This document shows positions 38,101-49,180 of a stretch of DNA of 64,000 nt, piece by piece. The DNA is taken from positions 53,712,986-53,776,985 of the forward strand of contig OW804097.1 in NCBI GenBank assembly GCA_942159475.1. Reading direction: 5' to 3'. Position 1 is the stretch's first letter. The number at the start of each line of letters is the position of its first letter. Made by a program: the position numbers and the translations under genes. The stretch comes from Sthenelais limicola (lineage: Eukaryota > Annelida > Polychaeta > Phyllodocida > Sigalionidae). A model generated the notes under the pieces. It did no database searches. It was not told the origin of the DNA and saw only the letters and a program-made list of their open reading frames with translations.

Positions 38101-41100
38101 GCAAACAGCACTCAAGTTTGAATGGTTCATAGCCATAGGACCAAAAGTAGTACCGATCCTGATGTTTGTGTACCGTAAAAGCTGACTTCACATATTGGAG
38201 GAGGGCCGTACTAGCAGTGGTGACCTTGACCCTGGGTCAGGCTCAATGCGGGCGGCCTTGCCGTCAGTGGATACCTTCACTATAGAAGTCAAACTTTTCC
38301 TCCTGTTTCTTCCAATTCAATTTGATCTTTGCCTTGAAAGCTGTTCCAGGCTTATCCAATTACATGTTGAGAGTAATTATGCACAGCATCATGTAGATTT
38401 ATCCGCTAATACTCACAATAAATCAACTTTTGTCAGAGTATCAATCAAAATGTGAAGTGAGAAAAGTGCACACACTTGGGGATGGATGCGCGGGGCAGGG
38501 CCAGGGGAGCGGGATGAATGTACACACATAGACCATGCATAGACATGCACTATGGCTCTAGGACTTCGGAACTAGCATCTACAGTGCATTGTACATATAT
38601 ACAGTCGTTTGTATCTTTACATTGTGAAAAGGAAATGTATTTCCTCCAGAAATGTTTGTTGGTGACTGATGCCTATGGGACTTAGATACACCATTAAATC
38701 AGAACTCTTTTGAATCATTGTAAATGACATGAAATGATTAGGCCTAATTAAAGTATCATAGTTGGTCCTACCCCCACAATGTCTCAATGTAAGCACTCTG
38801 TAGGTGAGTGTGCTGTGATGTGTGATGCCAATTAATACTAGAATTAAATTCAACTTGTGTAAGATGGGACATAAGGACGTTTATATTAAAAATGCAGGGC
38901 ATAACAAAAACCACAAAAATAATTGACTTTTTGTGAGTGTGTAACTGTCTATTTAATCCTGAATAAATTTTGTCCCCCCAAAAAGGAGTCAGCTAAAGAG
39001 CAAAGATACTTTTGGTCTTGGGACTGTGCAAGTCTAACAATAGGAGAGGTGACCAGCTGGTAGCTGGGGTGGCCTACCCTGCCGCTTTCTGTGGCTGGGC
39101 CTCCTGCCCCACTCCCCGTCTGTGTGCAGGGGCTCTGGGAAGCACACACCAGACACACACACACACAGGTGCCTGCACCTACGGCGAGACATTCAGGAGG
39201 TCAGTCCCCAGAGTTGTGCCCTCATTCCAGCCTCCACTGGCCAGTAATGACCTGCGCAATGAGATTATCTGAGCACTTCCGCTCACCTCAGCCATAATTT
39301 GTGAAGTCAGCTAATGTATGTATTCTTCCAACCAAAAAGGTAGCCTACGATTATAGCTTTCAATTAAGACCAACTAGGCTGCTGTACGTAGTCTTAAAGT
39401 TGGATAACAGGTAGAGATATACAGCATGCGTATTACTGGGAAAGACCCGGGATTCAGGCGACGGATTCAGTTTTTAGTTTAGTGGTTTATCACCCTCTTC
39501 ACAGAGGGCGGGTCAGTCGCGAGTGGTCTAGTAACAAGAACTAATCCCAAGTGCAGTCCTATACGTTTGCGGTGTATGATGCATGTTTCATCGTCTCCTG
39601 GAGTAATCAGATACTTTCAGTCTTCAAGACCTTTAATAATACCAAATTATTTTTAGTACCAAATATGAGTATTCATAAGATGGAGAGATTTATATTAGTA
39701 TACAACAAAAATTGATTTGATGATTTATGGGACAATGCTCGAAAATTGTTTTTCCACCTGCATCTGTTGATGATTTCATTGAGGAGTAATTTGTGGTCAG
39801 AAAAGTTGGTCAAAGTTCGTCGGGTAAAAAAAGTTTGTCAGAAAAAAAAGTTTGTCAGAAAAAAAAGCTGGTCAAAGAAAAAAGTTGGGTTGAAAAAAAA
39901 GTTGGTCGGAAAGTAGTAAGAAAAATTTATGATCTGAAATAGTTTGTCCTTTTTTTCTTTTTTTAAAAAAATAACTTAACTTTATTCAAATCGCCTTTTT
40001 AAAATAACTTTATTCAATTAGCCTGCCCTCTTGGCACATTTATGTTGTACTCTTAGTTCTGTAGCTGTCATAGAACTGACCACAGGCAGAGTGTGGTTTA
40101 TGGTACCTCACACAACAGGGGTGGGGAATTCCAGACCACACAACATTCCATAGCCATACATCACACACTTGCCGCCTGCAAATTTGTAAACATTGACACG
40201 TACAGCTGTGACACCCATTGTATGCTCACCTATTACCTCATTTGGGTTATGTAAGATTACATAACGTTATCAATATAAATTAGCATAATTATTAATATTC
40301 ATCGACTATCCATGAAATATTAATAAGTCCCCACAAGAGTCGCACTATTTCCAGACCCTAACATGAATTGTTTTTTTAAAGTATTCAACACCGAAAATGG
40401 TTAAAAATGGATTATCACAAATATATAAAAGACCAAAAAATGTATAAGTTACCCCAAAATACCAAACTAAATCGTGAAACAAACCATGTAAGAAAATACC
40501 ACAACTAACTCAAGTCATTGTCAGGTTAACTTTACTTAGCAACCGTATCCCATGAGCCTTAGCAAGAGTATAAATAAGGGCCCGGATCTGTCTGGCTCAG
40601 TCAAAACTGGACTGGCCCTGAAGAAGGATCGAGAGATCCGAAACGTCGACCAGTTAAAGTCCTAATAAAAAGTGAAAAAACTCAATCCAACACCTCTCTT
40701 TTCAACCAAGTAATAATCTCACCTGAATTGAAACTTAATCGGTTGGCAGCACCCCTCCCAACATATTAATATTCATAAACTGTAGTGACTACATTATGAG
40801 GGTTTGATACACCTATATCCATTAAGAACCAGTTAAAAATTCCAATTCCAAAATCCCCTTTATCCAGGAATAGTTCCTCTTACAAGGCGAAAGTGGCCTG
40901 GAATTCATTATCCACTGAAAACCAGGCCCTTGAATCACAAAAACATTTTAGGAAACAAATTGAAAATTTATATCAAAACCAATAAGAAAACTAAAGGCAT
41001 ATAGAAATTTGATTGTATTTAATTAATTTGATTAAGCAATTGGGGACATGTATTTCCTCTCAGTTGAAAGCACTGTTTGCTTTACATGTATATCCACTGT

Positions 41101-43647
41101 ATTTATAAATTTTTAATTCTTAATTTTATAAAACTCTGAAAATGAACTCGAACAATTATAGTTCTCAAAGTGTATAAACTGAGATTATATAAACTGAGTT
41201 ATTGGTCTTAGTACTAAAAGGCTAATCGTATCTTACTTAAAAAGGTGCTGTACTGTACCTATATACTAGTTTTGAACCAGAATCGGTAGGTATTTTAACA
41301 GATTCTGTGTTATTGTATTTAATGTTTTTTACTTTGATTATGTACTTTGTATTATGACGTTCGTGTAGTTCCCTATTTATTTATTATTTGATTTAAACTT
41401 AATTTTTCCTCACTAAAGTAAAGGTAACAGCGGGAATACATGGAATTTAATTCCATAAGCTTGTCGACCATTTTGTCACACTAATTTCATAATTTCTGTA
41501 TCTTTTGGGATGAATAAACAATTTTTAAATCAAATCAAAGCGTCTATTGTCTGAGAGGCATTATCAGTTATAAATCCACTAGAATATATGTATGCATGTA
41601 TGTCCCCAAATAGAACAACGCAATTTATCGGCATAACCAGATAGGTGGTATCTAAGTAGGCCATTTCTGACTTAGATACCGTACACGATATGACAAATAT
41701 GGGGCCCATTTTAAATGAGTTCAAACTGTTCAGGGTCTAGAATAAAGAATACATTGCATCACGATGCAGTTTCTTGGGTATACTGTGTGGAGTACAATAC
41801 TACATGGCATCATCGTATTGTGTGATGAATATAGGGTTTTCCTATTTTAAATTCTGTCTGTATCATCTAAATTCATTAAAATAAAGACATTGCTATTTTA
41901 TATTTACGTAATTCTAGGCCAGTGGTGAGAGAGGAAAACGTTCATAGAGGAAGGAGCTAGCTATATAGAAATAAAAATTATTGATATGACACAACGAGGT
42001 ATAACATAACAGAGAGACAAAGAGAGAGAGTGTGTGTGTGAGAGAGAGAGACAGACAGAGAGGGGGGGGGGCAGCCAAACAGACAGAGGCAGAAAGACAG
42101 AGATATAGACAGACCTAATAAAAGTACCAGCACTTACCAGTATAATAGAAGCCAGCAGCTGCCAGGTTGGCTGGAGTGACAGCACTTTGCTGGGGCCAGC
42201 CTTTACTAGTGTCAAATGAGTGAAAGCGTTTCTCCTGCTTTGCATATTCAGGGTGCGACGCTCCAGCAGTGACATCTTGAGTGCTGGTCAACGGTCGCCT
42301 GGTCAGTCGTACTGATCCTTGGCCACTAAGGTGACCATCCATAGTAGGTCTGCCAGTTCTACCCATCGCCTAGAAAAGTAACGAGTTATTTTTAATAAAT
42401 GTTATATAGAGATTACATGAATAGCATACTTATATAAAGCGTAATTACGATTTTAAAAGCCCGCAATTTGTAATAAGACGACATAATATTTTATATATAT
42501 AAAGCATTTATATAAAAAATATATGTAAATCGTGATAATCATTTAAATGTTATTCATTTTTAATTGTAAATCCGTCCTTGAAGTTGAACTATGGCACTGG
42601 TTGGAAGAATCCCCATTATTTGTGACGAAATAAAAAGATTCTAATGATACAAACTAGATACTAGAGGCGACGCATGAGAACATCCGTGGAGAACATTGCG
42701 TATTTACATGTGAACTGTATTTAGAATTAAATATTTGGCCTTCAAGTAAATTTTTTTTTTAAATTATAATTACAACTTCAAATGAAATATGCTTTAGAAC
42801 CCGAAATATCAAAGTTCAATTACCTTCAAGTAGTTAATTAAGAATTAGTTAGTTCACAAGAATGATACAATGAGTTTTGACAATTCACATAAAGGTATCA
42901 AGAAAAACTCTGGAGAAATATAAGAAATAATGCACGAAAATAAAACTTGAATGAACCAAAAATATACGTTCAACTGCGCTGAAACTAGACAAAGTATCCG
43001 TCCCCTTGCCCCCAGAGGCAGAGCATTGGAGATCAGGGAATCAAGGCCAGCTAAGCAGGCTATGCCTGCCTTGAATCAGTCGATGTAATAGGATGAATGA
43101 CTTATATTTCGAGTTGCAATGTTTTCAACAGAAAAGGCCAAATATAGAGTCAGGATATGAGTCAGGAGGCGTTATACAGGTAAAACCATACGGCTCCTCT
43201 CATAGGGCACAACAACAGCATGTATACATAGATTTCACTGACGTCACGGGCCAAGGAGAGCATCGCCATTTTAGTGGGCTACCCCGTGTAAACGTTAAAT
43301 GTCCAAGACTCAAAAATGCTGTTTTCCGGCCGTTCTAACCATTACCAGTTTTAATGAACCCATGATAACCCTTGTTGATATGATAGGTAATCTTTCTTTT
43401 GTAAATCATTACTAAAGTATCCAACATTGTGGCGTTTATCAGCTTTGTTTTTATAAGCACGCTATTCACGCAAGGGTAGCGCTGCCCCCGGTCATGGTGG
43501 CCACTGAGATTCCCCAGCCAGGCGTGTGACGTCATGTGAAATCTATGTATAGACGTCATTTATAGGTAGGCGGCTAACTGCAGTGTTGACACTTCACTAT
43601 CATAGGTAATATGCATCCAGGATTTTTTTTTGTATTTTTTTTTGCGG

Positions 43648-43679
<32 letters not shown>

Positions 43680-45404
43680 CATAGCATACATATATGTAAA
43701 AAAAATGTTTTGCCCATTAGGTGTATAGATGTTTCAATCCCTATGTCCAGCAATATATTATAAAATTTATGAAAGACTTGTCATTATGTTTAAAAGGATA
43801 GCAATCAGTGTGATATTACATCACCGTTGATCCCCAAGTGTTAGTCAATAGTAGACCTATTTTGAAAACTATTGAGAGTTATCAAAATCAATCGGTCAAT
43901 TCGCATTTATAATCCTTTGAGAACTGGCAAGATAGAAAAGATGGAGGCAGGGGAATGATATAGATAATTTGGGATTGGTGGCCAAATATTTGTCATTGGA
44001 GAGAAAATACCTTCAAATACTTTTTGTATTTACCATGTTGACTTTTGTCAAAATCCTTGTCAAATGCATATCAAATGTCATATGCATTGTATTTATAAAT
44101 CAAAGACCTTCCTTTTGATGGTCACAGTTACTGAAATCTCAATACTGTTACACATTCCCAGTCGATCCTTTTGCTTGATATATGAGCAACGAGTATTACA
44201 TGAAAATAAAATAAAACGATTAAAAAATAAAGAAAAGGTCAATAAGTACCGCTGCTTGTGGGACCACAGGCGCTCCTTCTGATGCAGGTCTCCTCACACG
44301 AGGCACGTTCCTCGTCTCTGCTCCTGTAACTATGGCACAAGTAGGGAAATGTCGACCGTGTTCAGTTTCCGCAACGTCCCCCAGACTCCAATGGCTCAAT
44401 ATCCCATTACAAAATATACACATCACTCTGTCGTCCGGCCCGTGATAATAGAAGCCTTGGCGCGCCAGGTCATCAGTCTTCACTATATGCTTGTAGGTGT
44501 CCCACTTGCCTACGTAAGTTTCCAGTCTGTTCTCTTCTCTCAACATTCGAGTCCGAAAATCTGACATTGCACCGTCGCTTAGTACCTCCCTCCGTCGGGC
44601 TGGGGTGTAACTTGGGGGAGGAGAGGTAACTGAGTAATCTCCAACCCTCAGGGATCCAAGGTTGGGATCACCTGGTCCGTTTTGAATTGAGTGGCTACGA
44701 ACGGTGGTAATAGTCTGGCTAGCAGTGGGGTCTGCACCCAAGGAAGACTGCCCTCCAATTCTTCCTTCTGGAATTTGAGATTGACCCTGGTTAGAACTGG
44801 AAGAAGGAACGCTTATCGCACCTGGTAAACTGTGACTCTGTCTGTGTGAAATGCTGGGATTGGGAGGGGTGTAAGAAGGAGGAGGAGGAAGCCCTTCTAG
44901 GGACCGAGGAGAGTGGATTGCCCGATCAGTCCCACCCAAACTACTTGACCCTTGATGGTGAAGTGAAGATAATGACGTTTCTTCTATAGAATAATTCTCT
45001 GGTCTTGGTACCGGGGAATCTGTTTCGTCTGCTTCTGTGTCTTGGTCTTCCTGCAAAACCAGTGGTTTATTATCTGTTATTCGACCGTTAGCAACTGGAC
45101 ATTGTGGGTTCTCTCGGAAGTGAAGTTCCCTTGGTTCACAACCGCGGTTGCTTAAAATGTTGATCCCAAGGGAACATTCAGAACAAATTATTTCATTTTC
45201 TTCTCGGTTGAAATAAAATCCTTCAGCTGCTAACTTGATTGGGTCTATTATCCTCTCCAAGAACGGAGGGGCATTCCAGAAACTGCTAAACCTATATAGC
45301 TGAAATTTGTAAGCTTCCCTTTCGGAAAGTCGTCGGTCCTTTTTCAACCTTCGAGTAAAGCTGTACTCTCTTGGAATACTCCCTGGCACTGTTAAAGTTG
45401 GCAT
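28905..45404 (-). CDS. BIRC-like IAP: Inhibitor of apoptosis protein: 3 BIR + UBA + RING, 739 aa
   Basis: RING-type E3 ubiquitin ligase that binds caspases and IAP-antagonist peptides in the cytosol and restrains apoptosis. Coding exons, 5' to 3': 44250-45404, 42138-42369, 37211-37392, 32286-32406, 31606-31779, 29905-30063, 28905-29101. Phases at the junctions are 0, 1, 0, 1, 1, 1 and all agree, giving exactly 740 codons with the stop. BIR1 is ~31-104 (C74, C77, H95, C102), BIR2 ~289-357 (C329, C332, H349, C356), BIR3 ~425-500 (C470, C473, H490, C497), UBA ~537-578, RING 692-726 (C3HC4 ligands all present). The order matches XIAP, without the CARD of vertebrate cIAPs. It is longer because of a ~185-residue Ser/Pro linker between BIR1 and BIR2 that carries two PPPSYTP segments (PPxY motifs). 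No key residue is missing. Orthology within the family is not resolved. Confidence 0.93.
29222..29772 (+). repeat. Dispersed repeat family R1, copy 1 (IAP intron 6)
   Basis: About 550 bp, from GTCCAGAGTATAACCGC to GCGGTGGTTGTGCAGTGTC. It contains a hairpin around CCGCCACTGGCG, a strongly conserved core (TTCGGCGCTTGTTGATATAT at about 29443) and a T/A run hairpin near 29732-29750. Copies are at 55375-55745 and 55816-56390. No coding capacity. It is probably a non-autonomous element of unknown class. Confidence 0.75.
29905..30063 (-). CDS. BIRC-like IAP: IAP exon 6: low-complexity poly-Lys/poly-Ala linker
   Basis: 159 bp between a TTGAATTTTCAG acceptor and a GTAAGG donor, phases 1 to 1. Encodes a lysine run followed by nine consecutive alanines (trinucleotide-repeat-like DNA), where CARD lies in cIAPs. 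Length polymorphism is likely. Confidence 0.82.
30378..30432. repeat. CT-rich simple repeat in IAP intron 5
   Basis: TCCC/TCTC tract, with no further structure. Confidence 0.8.
30952..31115 (+). repeat. Degenerate tandem repeat with CCAAACGTCC core (IAP intron 5)
   Basis: Six or more irregular copies of a ~20-28 bp unit containing CAAACGTCC and GGGCCC. The unit is GC-rich against an AT-rich intron. It lies between IAP exons 5 and 6. Confidence 0.75.
31606..31779 (-). CDS. BIRC-like IAP: IAP exon 5: end of UBA and Lys/Glu linker
   Basis: 174 bp between a TGTATTTCCAG acceptor and a GTAAGT donor, phases 1 to 1. Encodes [13 protein letters not shown] (last UBA helix) and a charged Ser/Thr/Lys/Glu linker. 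Confidence 0.88.
32286..32406 (-). CDS. BIRC-like IAP: IAP exon 4: UBA domain, first part
   Basis: 121 bp between a TCTGTATAG acceptor and a GTAAGT donor, phases 0 to 1. [18 protein letters not shown] carries the MGF loop typical of ubiquitin-binding UBA domains. Confidence 0.9.
33416..33509. repeat. 47-bp tandem duplication
   Basis: Two near-identical copies (33416-33462 and 33463-33509) carrying GCCTTGTGCATAGAGAGTG. A diverged third copy is near 33671-33716. Lies in IAP intron 3. Confidence 0.8.
33895..33985 (+). repeat. Dispersed repeat R3, copy 2
   Basis: Resembles 20785-20895 (TATAGGTGTGTTTTCGAT and AAGGTAGGGGGTGATAACTTTTT). It is inserted where the RT catalytic region of the decayed DIRS fragment should be. 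Confidence 0.5.
34406..35343 (-). pseudogene. DIRS Gag-like pseudogene, frameshifted
   Basis: Two overlapping open frames (34630-35343 and 34406-34663) together cover the middle and C-terminal Gag region. Shared features with the intact Gag are an acidic EEGEVEE stretch, [19 protein letters not shown] and [16 protein letters not shown]. At least one frameshift separates them, so no full protein can be made. Confidence 0.75.
36871..37093. mobile_element. Short MITE (223 bp) next to IAP exon 3
   Basis: Termini TACAGACATGGCGAAA (36871-36886) and TTTCGCCATGTCTGCA (37078-37093) are inverted copies with one mismatch. TA flanks both sides, consistent with a Tc1/mariner-type target. The interior repeats TTTCACCGGACAGTCG and its palindromic context. 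It lies 117 bp from IAP exon 3. Confidence 0.75.
37211..37392 (-). CDS. BIRC-like IAP: IAP exon 3: zinc-binding half of BIR3
   Basis: Acceptor ATATATTTTCAG precedes 37392 and donor GTAATT follows 37211. 182 bp. Encodes CFHC and the EHARWFPKC zinc-ligand segment. The acidic DDDPW before EHA resembles peptide-groove (type II) BIR domains. Confidence 0.92.
37825..39545 (+). repeat. Dispersed repeat R2, copy 1, interrupted by a TIR element
   Basis: Two halves (about 37890-38177 and 39315-39545) match the copy at 54505-55195. The first half has the CCGCCACTGGCG hairpin and CAAGTTTGAATGGTTCATAG. The second has GATTATAGCTTTC and CAGAGGGCGGG. The interruption is the element at 38180-39312. The hairpin region resembles R1, so R1 and R2 may be one superfamily. 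Confidence 0.75.
38180..39312. mobile_element. 1.1-kb TIR element nested in R2
   Basis: AGCTGACTTCACA at 38180-38192 and TGTGAAGTCAGCT at 39300-39312 are perfect 13-bp inverted termini. They split a repeat that is contiguous at 54.9 kb, so the insertion is directly supported. The target duplication is short and ambiguous (AA or TAA). Interior open frames are short with no recognised domain. It includes a GC-rich segment (about 39050-39240) unlike the AT-rich surroundings. Confidence 0.75.
39796..39918. repeat. A-rich tandem repeat, ~19-bp unit
   Basis: Five or six irregular copies of an AAAAAAGTTTGTCAGAA-like unit, in IAP intron 2. Confidence 0.7.
40596..40668 (+). ncRNA. Hammerhead-like motif, Penelope-type element tail
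   Basis: CTGAAGA, then a GGATC-GAGA-GATCC hairpin, then GAAAC GTC, enclosed by ACTGG and CCAGT that can pair as stem I. This follows the order of a hammerhead ribozyme core (CUGANGA, stem II, GAAA, cleavage triplet GUC) as described in Penelope-like retroelements. Stem III is essentially absent, so self-cleavage is doubtful. A related, more decayed copy is at 48703-48755. Both are followed by TAATAAA. Confidence 0.4.
40840..41542 (+). mobile_element. LINE 3' fragment (IAP intron 2)
   Basis: A short open stretch (about 40865-40985) encodes a [24 protein letters not shown] segment, resembling the extreme C-terminus of non-LTR retrotransposon reverse transcriptases. It is followed by ~550 bp of AT-rich 3' UTR ending AATAAACAATTTTTAAATCA at about 41512-41540. 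5'-truncated and non-functional. Confidence 0.45.
41995..42110. repeat. AG/GT-rich simple repeat in IAP intron 2
   Basis: GAGA and GTGT dinucleotide runs with a G run at 42062-42071, just downstream of exon 2. Confidence 0.85.
42138..42369 (-). CDS. BIRC-like IAP: IAP exon 2: first half of BIR3
   Basis: Acceptor TTTTCTAG precedes 42369 and donor GTAAGTG follows 42138. 232 bp, entered in phase 0 and left in phase 1. Encodes the helical start of BIR3 through GFYYTG. Confidence 0.92.
43225..43549. mobile_element. MITE with ~24-bp inverted termini (325 bp)
   Basis: TACATAGATTTCACTGACGT at 43225 and its inverted near-copy ending 43549 (TGACGTCATGTGAAATCTAT) define the ends. TA flanks both sides, consistent with a Tc1/mariner or similar target. 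No open frame of note. In IAP intron 1. Confidence 0.7.
43645..43669. repeat. G homopolymer
   Basis: About 24 consecutive G after T-rich DNA in IAP intron 1. Similar G or C runs occur at 1950, 13364, 15242, 20903, 54590 and 55276. Lengths should be treated as approximate because such runs are prone to sequencing error. Confidence 0.8.
44250..45404 (-). CDS. BIRC-like IAP: IAP exon 1 (coding): start, BIR1, linker, BIR2
   Basis: ATG at 45402-45404, 385 codons, ends in phase 0 before a GTACTT donor. Holds BIR1, the long Ser/Pro-rich linker and BIR2. The two PPPSYTP segments fall near residues 175-180 and 262-268. Confidence 0.92.
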
Positions 45405-45491
45405 GACCTCTGGGTTGTTTCAATATCATGCAGCTGTCCTTTTATTATGACATCAAGGCTAAGACCGATTTCGTAGGCGCCCCTTCAGGAC
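45405..45491 (-). other. BIRC-like IAP: IAP 5' UTR part of the first coding exon
   Basis: A good acceptor (CTATCTCTTTTACAG on the minus strand) ends just before 45491, with no in-frame ATG between it and the start codon. This suggests at least one upstream non-coding exon. Confidence 0.5.
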
Positions 45492-45774
45492 CTGTAAAAG
45501 AGATAGTGAACTGAAAAGCTAGATATATGGGACATGGCAAAAATACTGAAATATTTCTGGCAAGGGGAACAGCACCAATTGTTGGGTTCGGGTGAAATTG
45601 AAAAGTTATTTTGATAATTTTAATCTTTGGGAGTTTCAACGAAATGTCAAATGGTTCCGAAAATTCGAGAATCTATTGAAAGTTTTAGGTTAAAAATGAT
45701 GGAATTTGGGTGAAATTGGACCACTTTTATAAGGTTTCAAAAATACTGATTTCAGTGCTGAGAAATTCTGGCCA

Positions 45775-47041
45775 ACCATAACCTGACCATAAACTTAACT
45801 ACCAAGCACAACTACAACACTCCATAAAAACCATCTCGCATAAAATATACCAGTTACTCAAGATTCGCAGATACACTGATGTGAGTACAGCAACAAGGAT
45901 CTATAAGACCAAGGTTTTACCTTTCTTTGATTATGGAGACATACTAATACATAACACTCATAAACCTCTACTAGACAAACTTCAAAAACTGCAAAATAGA
46001 GCACTTAGATTGATATTAAACCTTCCATATGACACACCAACAAGCCATCTCCATGATTCAGCAAAAATACCTCTACTATACAACAGAAGAGTAACACACC
46101 TAAAATATGTAGCCTTTAAAAGAAAATCAGACCCAATATACTCAGATACCCCAAACAGGGATACCCGACAAAATGCTGGGCCGATCCTAAAAATCCCCAG
46201 ATAGAGATCAAAGATGGGTGAAAATTCTGTGCACGTAAAGTGTGCTTTAACATGGAATGAATTAACGCCCAAACAAAGAAATATTGGAACGATTGAAGCT
46301 TTTAAATCAAATAAAAAAAATTGGCTAAATACACTATTTCTCTAGACACCCATTTAAACATACTATAGTGAACCACATCCAAATTCTAAATATTTTGAAA
46401 CACAGAAGTAATGACAAAGTACCACGTATGTAAAAGCAAATAAAGGTGAAGCTAAAAGCAATAATATAGTAATTATAATAATATCACATTCCTCACCAAA
46501 TGTCAACTATTTTTCTTTTCAGCTGCCTCTTCCTCTATTCTTAAATATCCGGCTAATCACAGAGTAAATACCAATACTCCTTGTGGCAAAGCATCGGAAT
46601 TGAATTGAACTTGTACATTGATTGAACTAATATTGCATCTTTTTTACTATGAAGTCTTCCTTCTCCTGCACCTTATATAAAACAAATACCAAATCAAATC
46701 ACAACACTCCACCAAACGAGTCAGAGTGGCAAGTGAGAATGAAATGAGAAAGATCGAGTAGGAATGTTACTATCTATAGGCTCTTCTTATAGGCTCGTCA
46801 CAAACACTCCACAGTAAAATTCCAAATGGCAAGTGGCAAGTGACAGGTATTATAAGTATCACAATTAATATAACTGTTACAAATACTACTATTACCGTTA
46901 CTATCATCTATTCTGACTCTCAATGCTGTTCAAGAATTTTTTTCTCTCTGTATGTAAATATGTTTGCATCTTGGACCGACAGAACTAACCCCGAAAAGGG
47001 GAGTCGGCAACCCAAGGTTAAATAAAATCTTTAAAAAAAAA
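45775..47041 (+). mobile_element. LINE 3' fragment with poly(A)-like tail
   Basis: The open stretch at about 45785-46204 encodes TRIYKTKVLPFFDYGD and LQKLQNRALRLIL, the conserved C-terminal segment of jockey/CR1-type reverse transcriptases. A frame change then leads to a further LINE-like end (LTWNELTPKQRN to about 46345). The fragment closes with AATAAAATCTTTAAAAAAAA at about 47022-47041. 5'-truncated, inactive copy. Confidence 0.7.
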
Positions 47042-49177
47042 CCGCTTGCATGGTAATACCAGCAGGCTTTTCCGTTCCACTTGAAACTTATTAATTACCG
47101 CGCACCAAAATATGTTATATCAGAGATGTATTCTACCCCTAAAACATTTTATATTTATTTAGCCTGAAGAAGAAATGATAACGTTTTAGAAATAAGCCCA
47201 GTACTACCAGGCTCTATCTCTCTCCTCCTTCATTATGATCAAGTACAAATAAGTACAAAAACCTTAGGGAAGTATACCGTATGTGTACATCTCAAAAGTG
47301 TCGAGAAAAATATCCATAACTCACCTAGTTGATAGAAATAGGACAAAATAAAACAAAAATGCACCTCTGAAAACATAATGACCATTTTTCCTGAATAACA
47401 GGATGAGCAAAACATCAAGTAAGTTACAATTTAAAACACTTACTTCCTGAACCACCTCAATTATATTAGTTGTTGAAAATGAAAAGGTAGAATACCTGAG
47501 AGCATAACCATGCTTAAGTTCGCCCTTGGCCTTGCTATACACTCGAGCAGTATAATCCAGCAGAATATGCTAAAGTGATAAGACTAACCAGGAACAAGTT
47601 AATATATCTACTTCCAGTAACTCTTATCGTGGGGTTTATCAGTTTCATCCTGGATGATGTCAGTAGCCTATATATTTAGAACAATGTGACCGACACCATG
47701 AACCAACCGCGAACATTGGTATAGCTGTAAAACCACAGCCACGGTCACTCAATCAAAACATGCAGGAGATCTCAGGTTTACATCTAGCTAACCTGCATAC
47801 TATTTTAAGTGGGTTTGTTCTCACTCTTTAGTTTAGTATCACTATTTGTGATAATTCAAAGTCAAATACAATAAAGTTATGTAATGATAATTTATAATCA
47901 TTCATAGCATTTATTATTTAAATGAATAAATTAATTAGTTAAACAAGTATTCATTTAAACCACAATATGCTTTAATTGTATTGAATATCTCTTGTAAAAG
48001 AACATGTGGTGTACAGATCATATAGTACTAGGCGTATATATATAATTATATAACCCTAAACAAACGTAGGCTACATCCTATTTCGTCCCATATATATATA
48101 TATAGCCACTAACAATTGTAGATGCAATATATAATTCTACCATATCTTCCAAGGAGGTGCAATATATATATAATTCTACCTATGATAGGCCCATATTCTA
48201 ATCTTGCAAATGTAAGTGCTGTGTTAAATTTTATATATTATGTAATTATTAAATTATGTAATGATGATTTAAATCGGATCTTAAGCTTTCTCTGACTCGC
48301 TTTTATTAAGGGAATTTAACAATGTCCGTCGTGCACAGGGGAGGTATAAAGGTATATATATGGAAGGATAAAGAACAATGACAATATACATAAGACAATG
48401 TGAGCGAGGTGAGAATAATGATAATATCTAACTTATTAACCTGTAATCATACACATTAATATGGGGAGATATGCAAATAGGATATGATATGATGATGTAA
48501 TAATAACTAAGGGTAATAGAGAACCACAAACCGTTGACAGACTTAACCATTAAAACAGCAGATGTGTAAGACTATAATGAATGCTGTAATTTGGCCTGTT
48601 ACTCTCACATCATAATAGTTCTACTATTTGAAATCCTTCACCATGTTTAATGTTAGAATAAAATATTAGAAGTAATCATGAAAATCATGAAGACAAACCT
48701 CCTTGAAAAAGGGCTGATGTGCCCGAAACGTCGGACCCCTAATAAACAAACCTAAATAAATCCCAACAGTTCCTTTCCCCCTTTGTTCTGGGTTGACTTC
48801 CATCTCTCGGAATTAATCATGAAAATCTTTTTTCTTTTTTTTAAATAATGAAAATCTTCCTTTTTCATCATAATGACATAATTTCTCTTAATTATGACTA
48901 CCAGTAGAGTCTAACAATAAATTATGTTTTAATAATAATAATAAATATTAGCTAGTGGTCTTTTATGCCAGATCATATTTATCCCAAAAAAATACATAGA
49001 ATAGAATAGAATACTAGAATAGAATAGAATAGAAAATCTTTTATTTGTCCGTACATTTGGTTAAATATTTAAGTTGATCAGGGTGTGTATAGTGACTAAT
49101 TCGGAGACGAAGGCTTAATAAGTTAGTTTAAGTATAAGAATAAGACAGAAAGGGGGGGGGGGGGTCATTATTTCATA
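47042..49177. other. Non-coding AT-rich stretch
   Basis: No gene recognised. Contains the decayed hammerhead-like tail at 48703-48755 and a short AATAG repeat (49008-49036). Confidence 0.5.
48703..48755 (+). ncRNA. Decayed hammerhead-like Penelope-type tail
   Basis: TTGAAAAAGGGC, hairpin GGGC...GCCC, then CGAAACGTCGG and TAATAAA. It aligns by eye with the motif at 40596-40668, but the CUGANGA box is degraded. Confidence 0.35.
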
Positions 49178-49180
49178 TAA

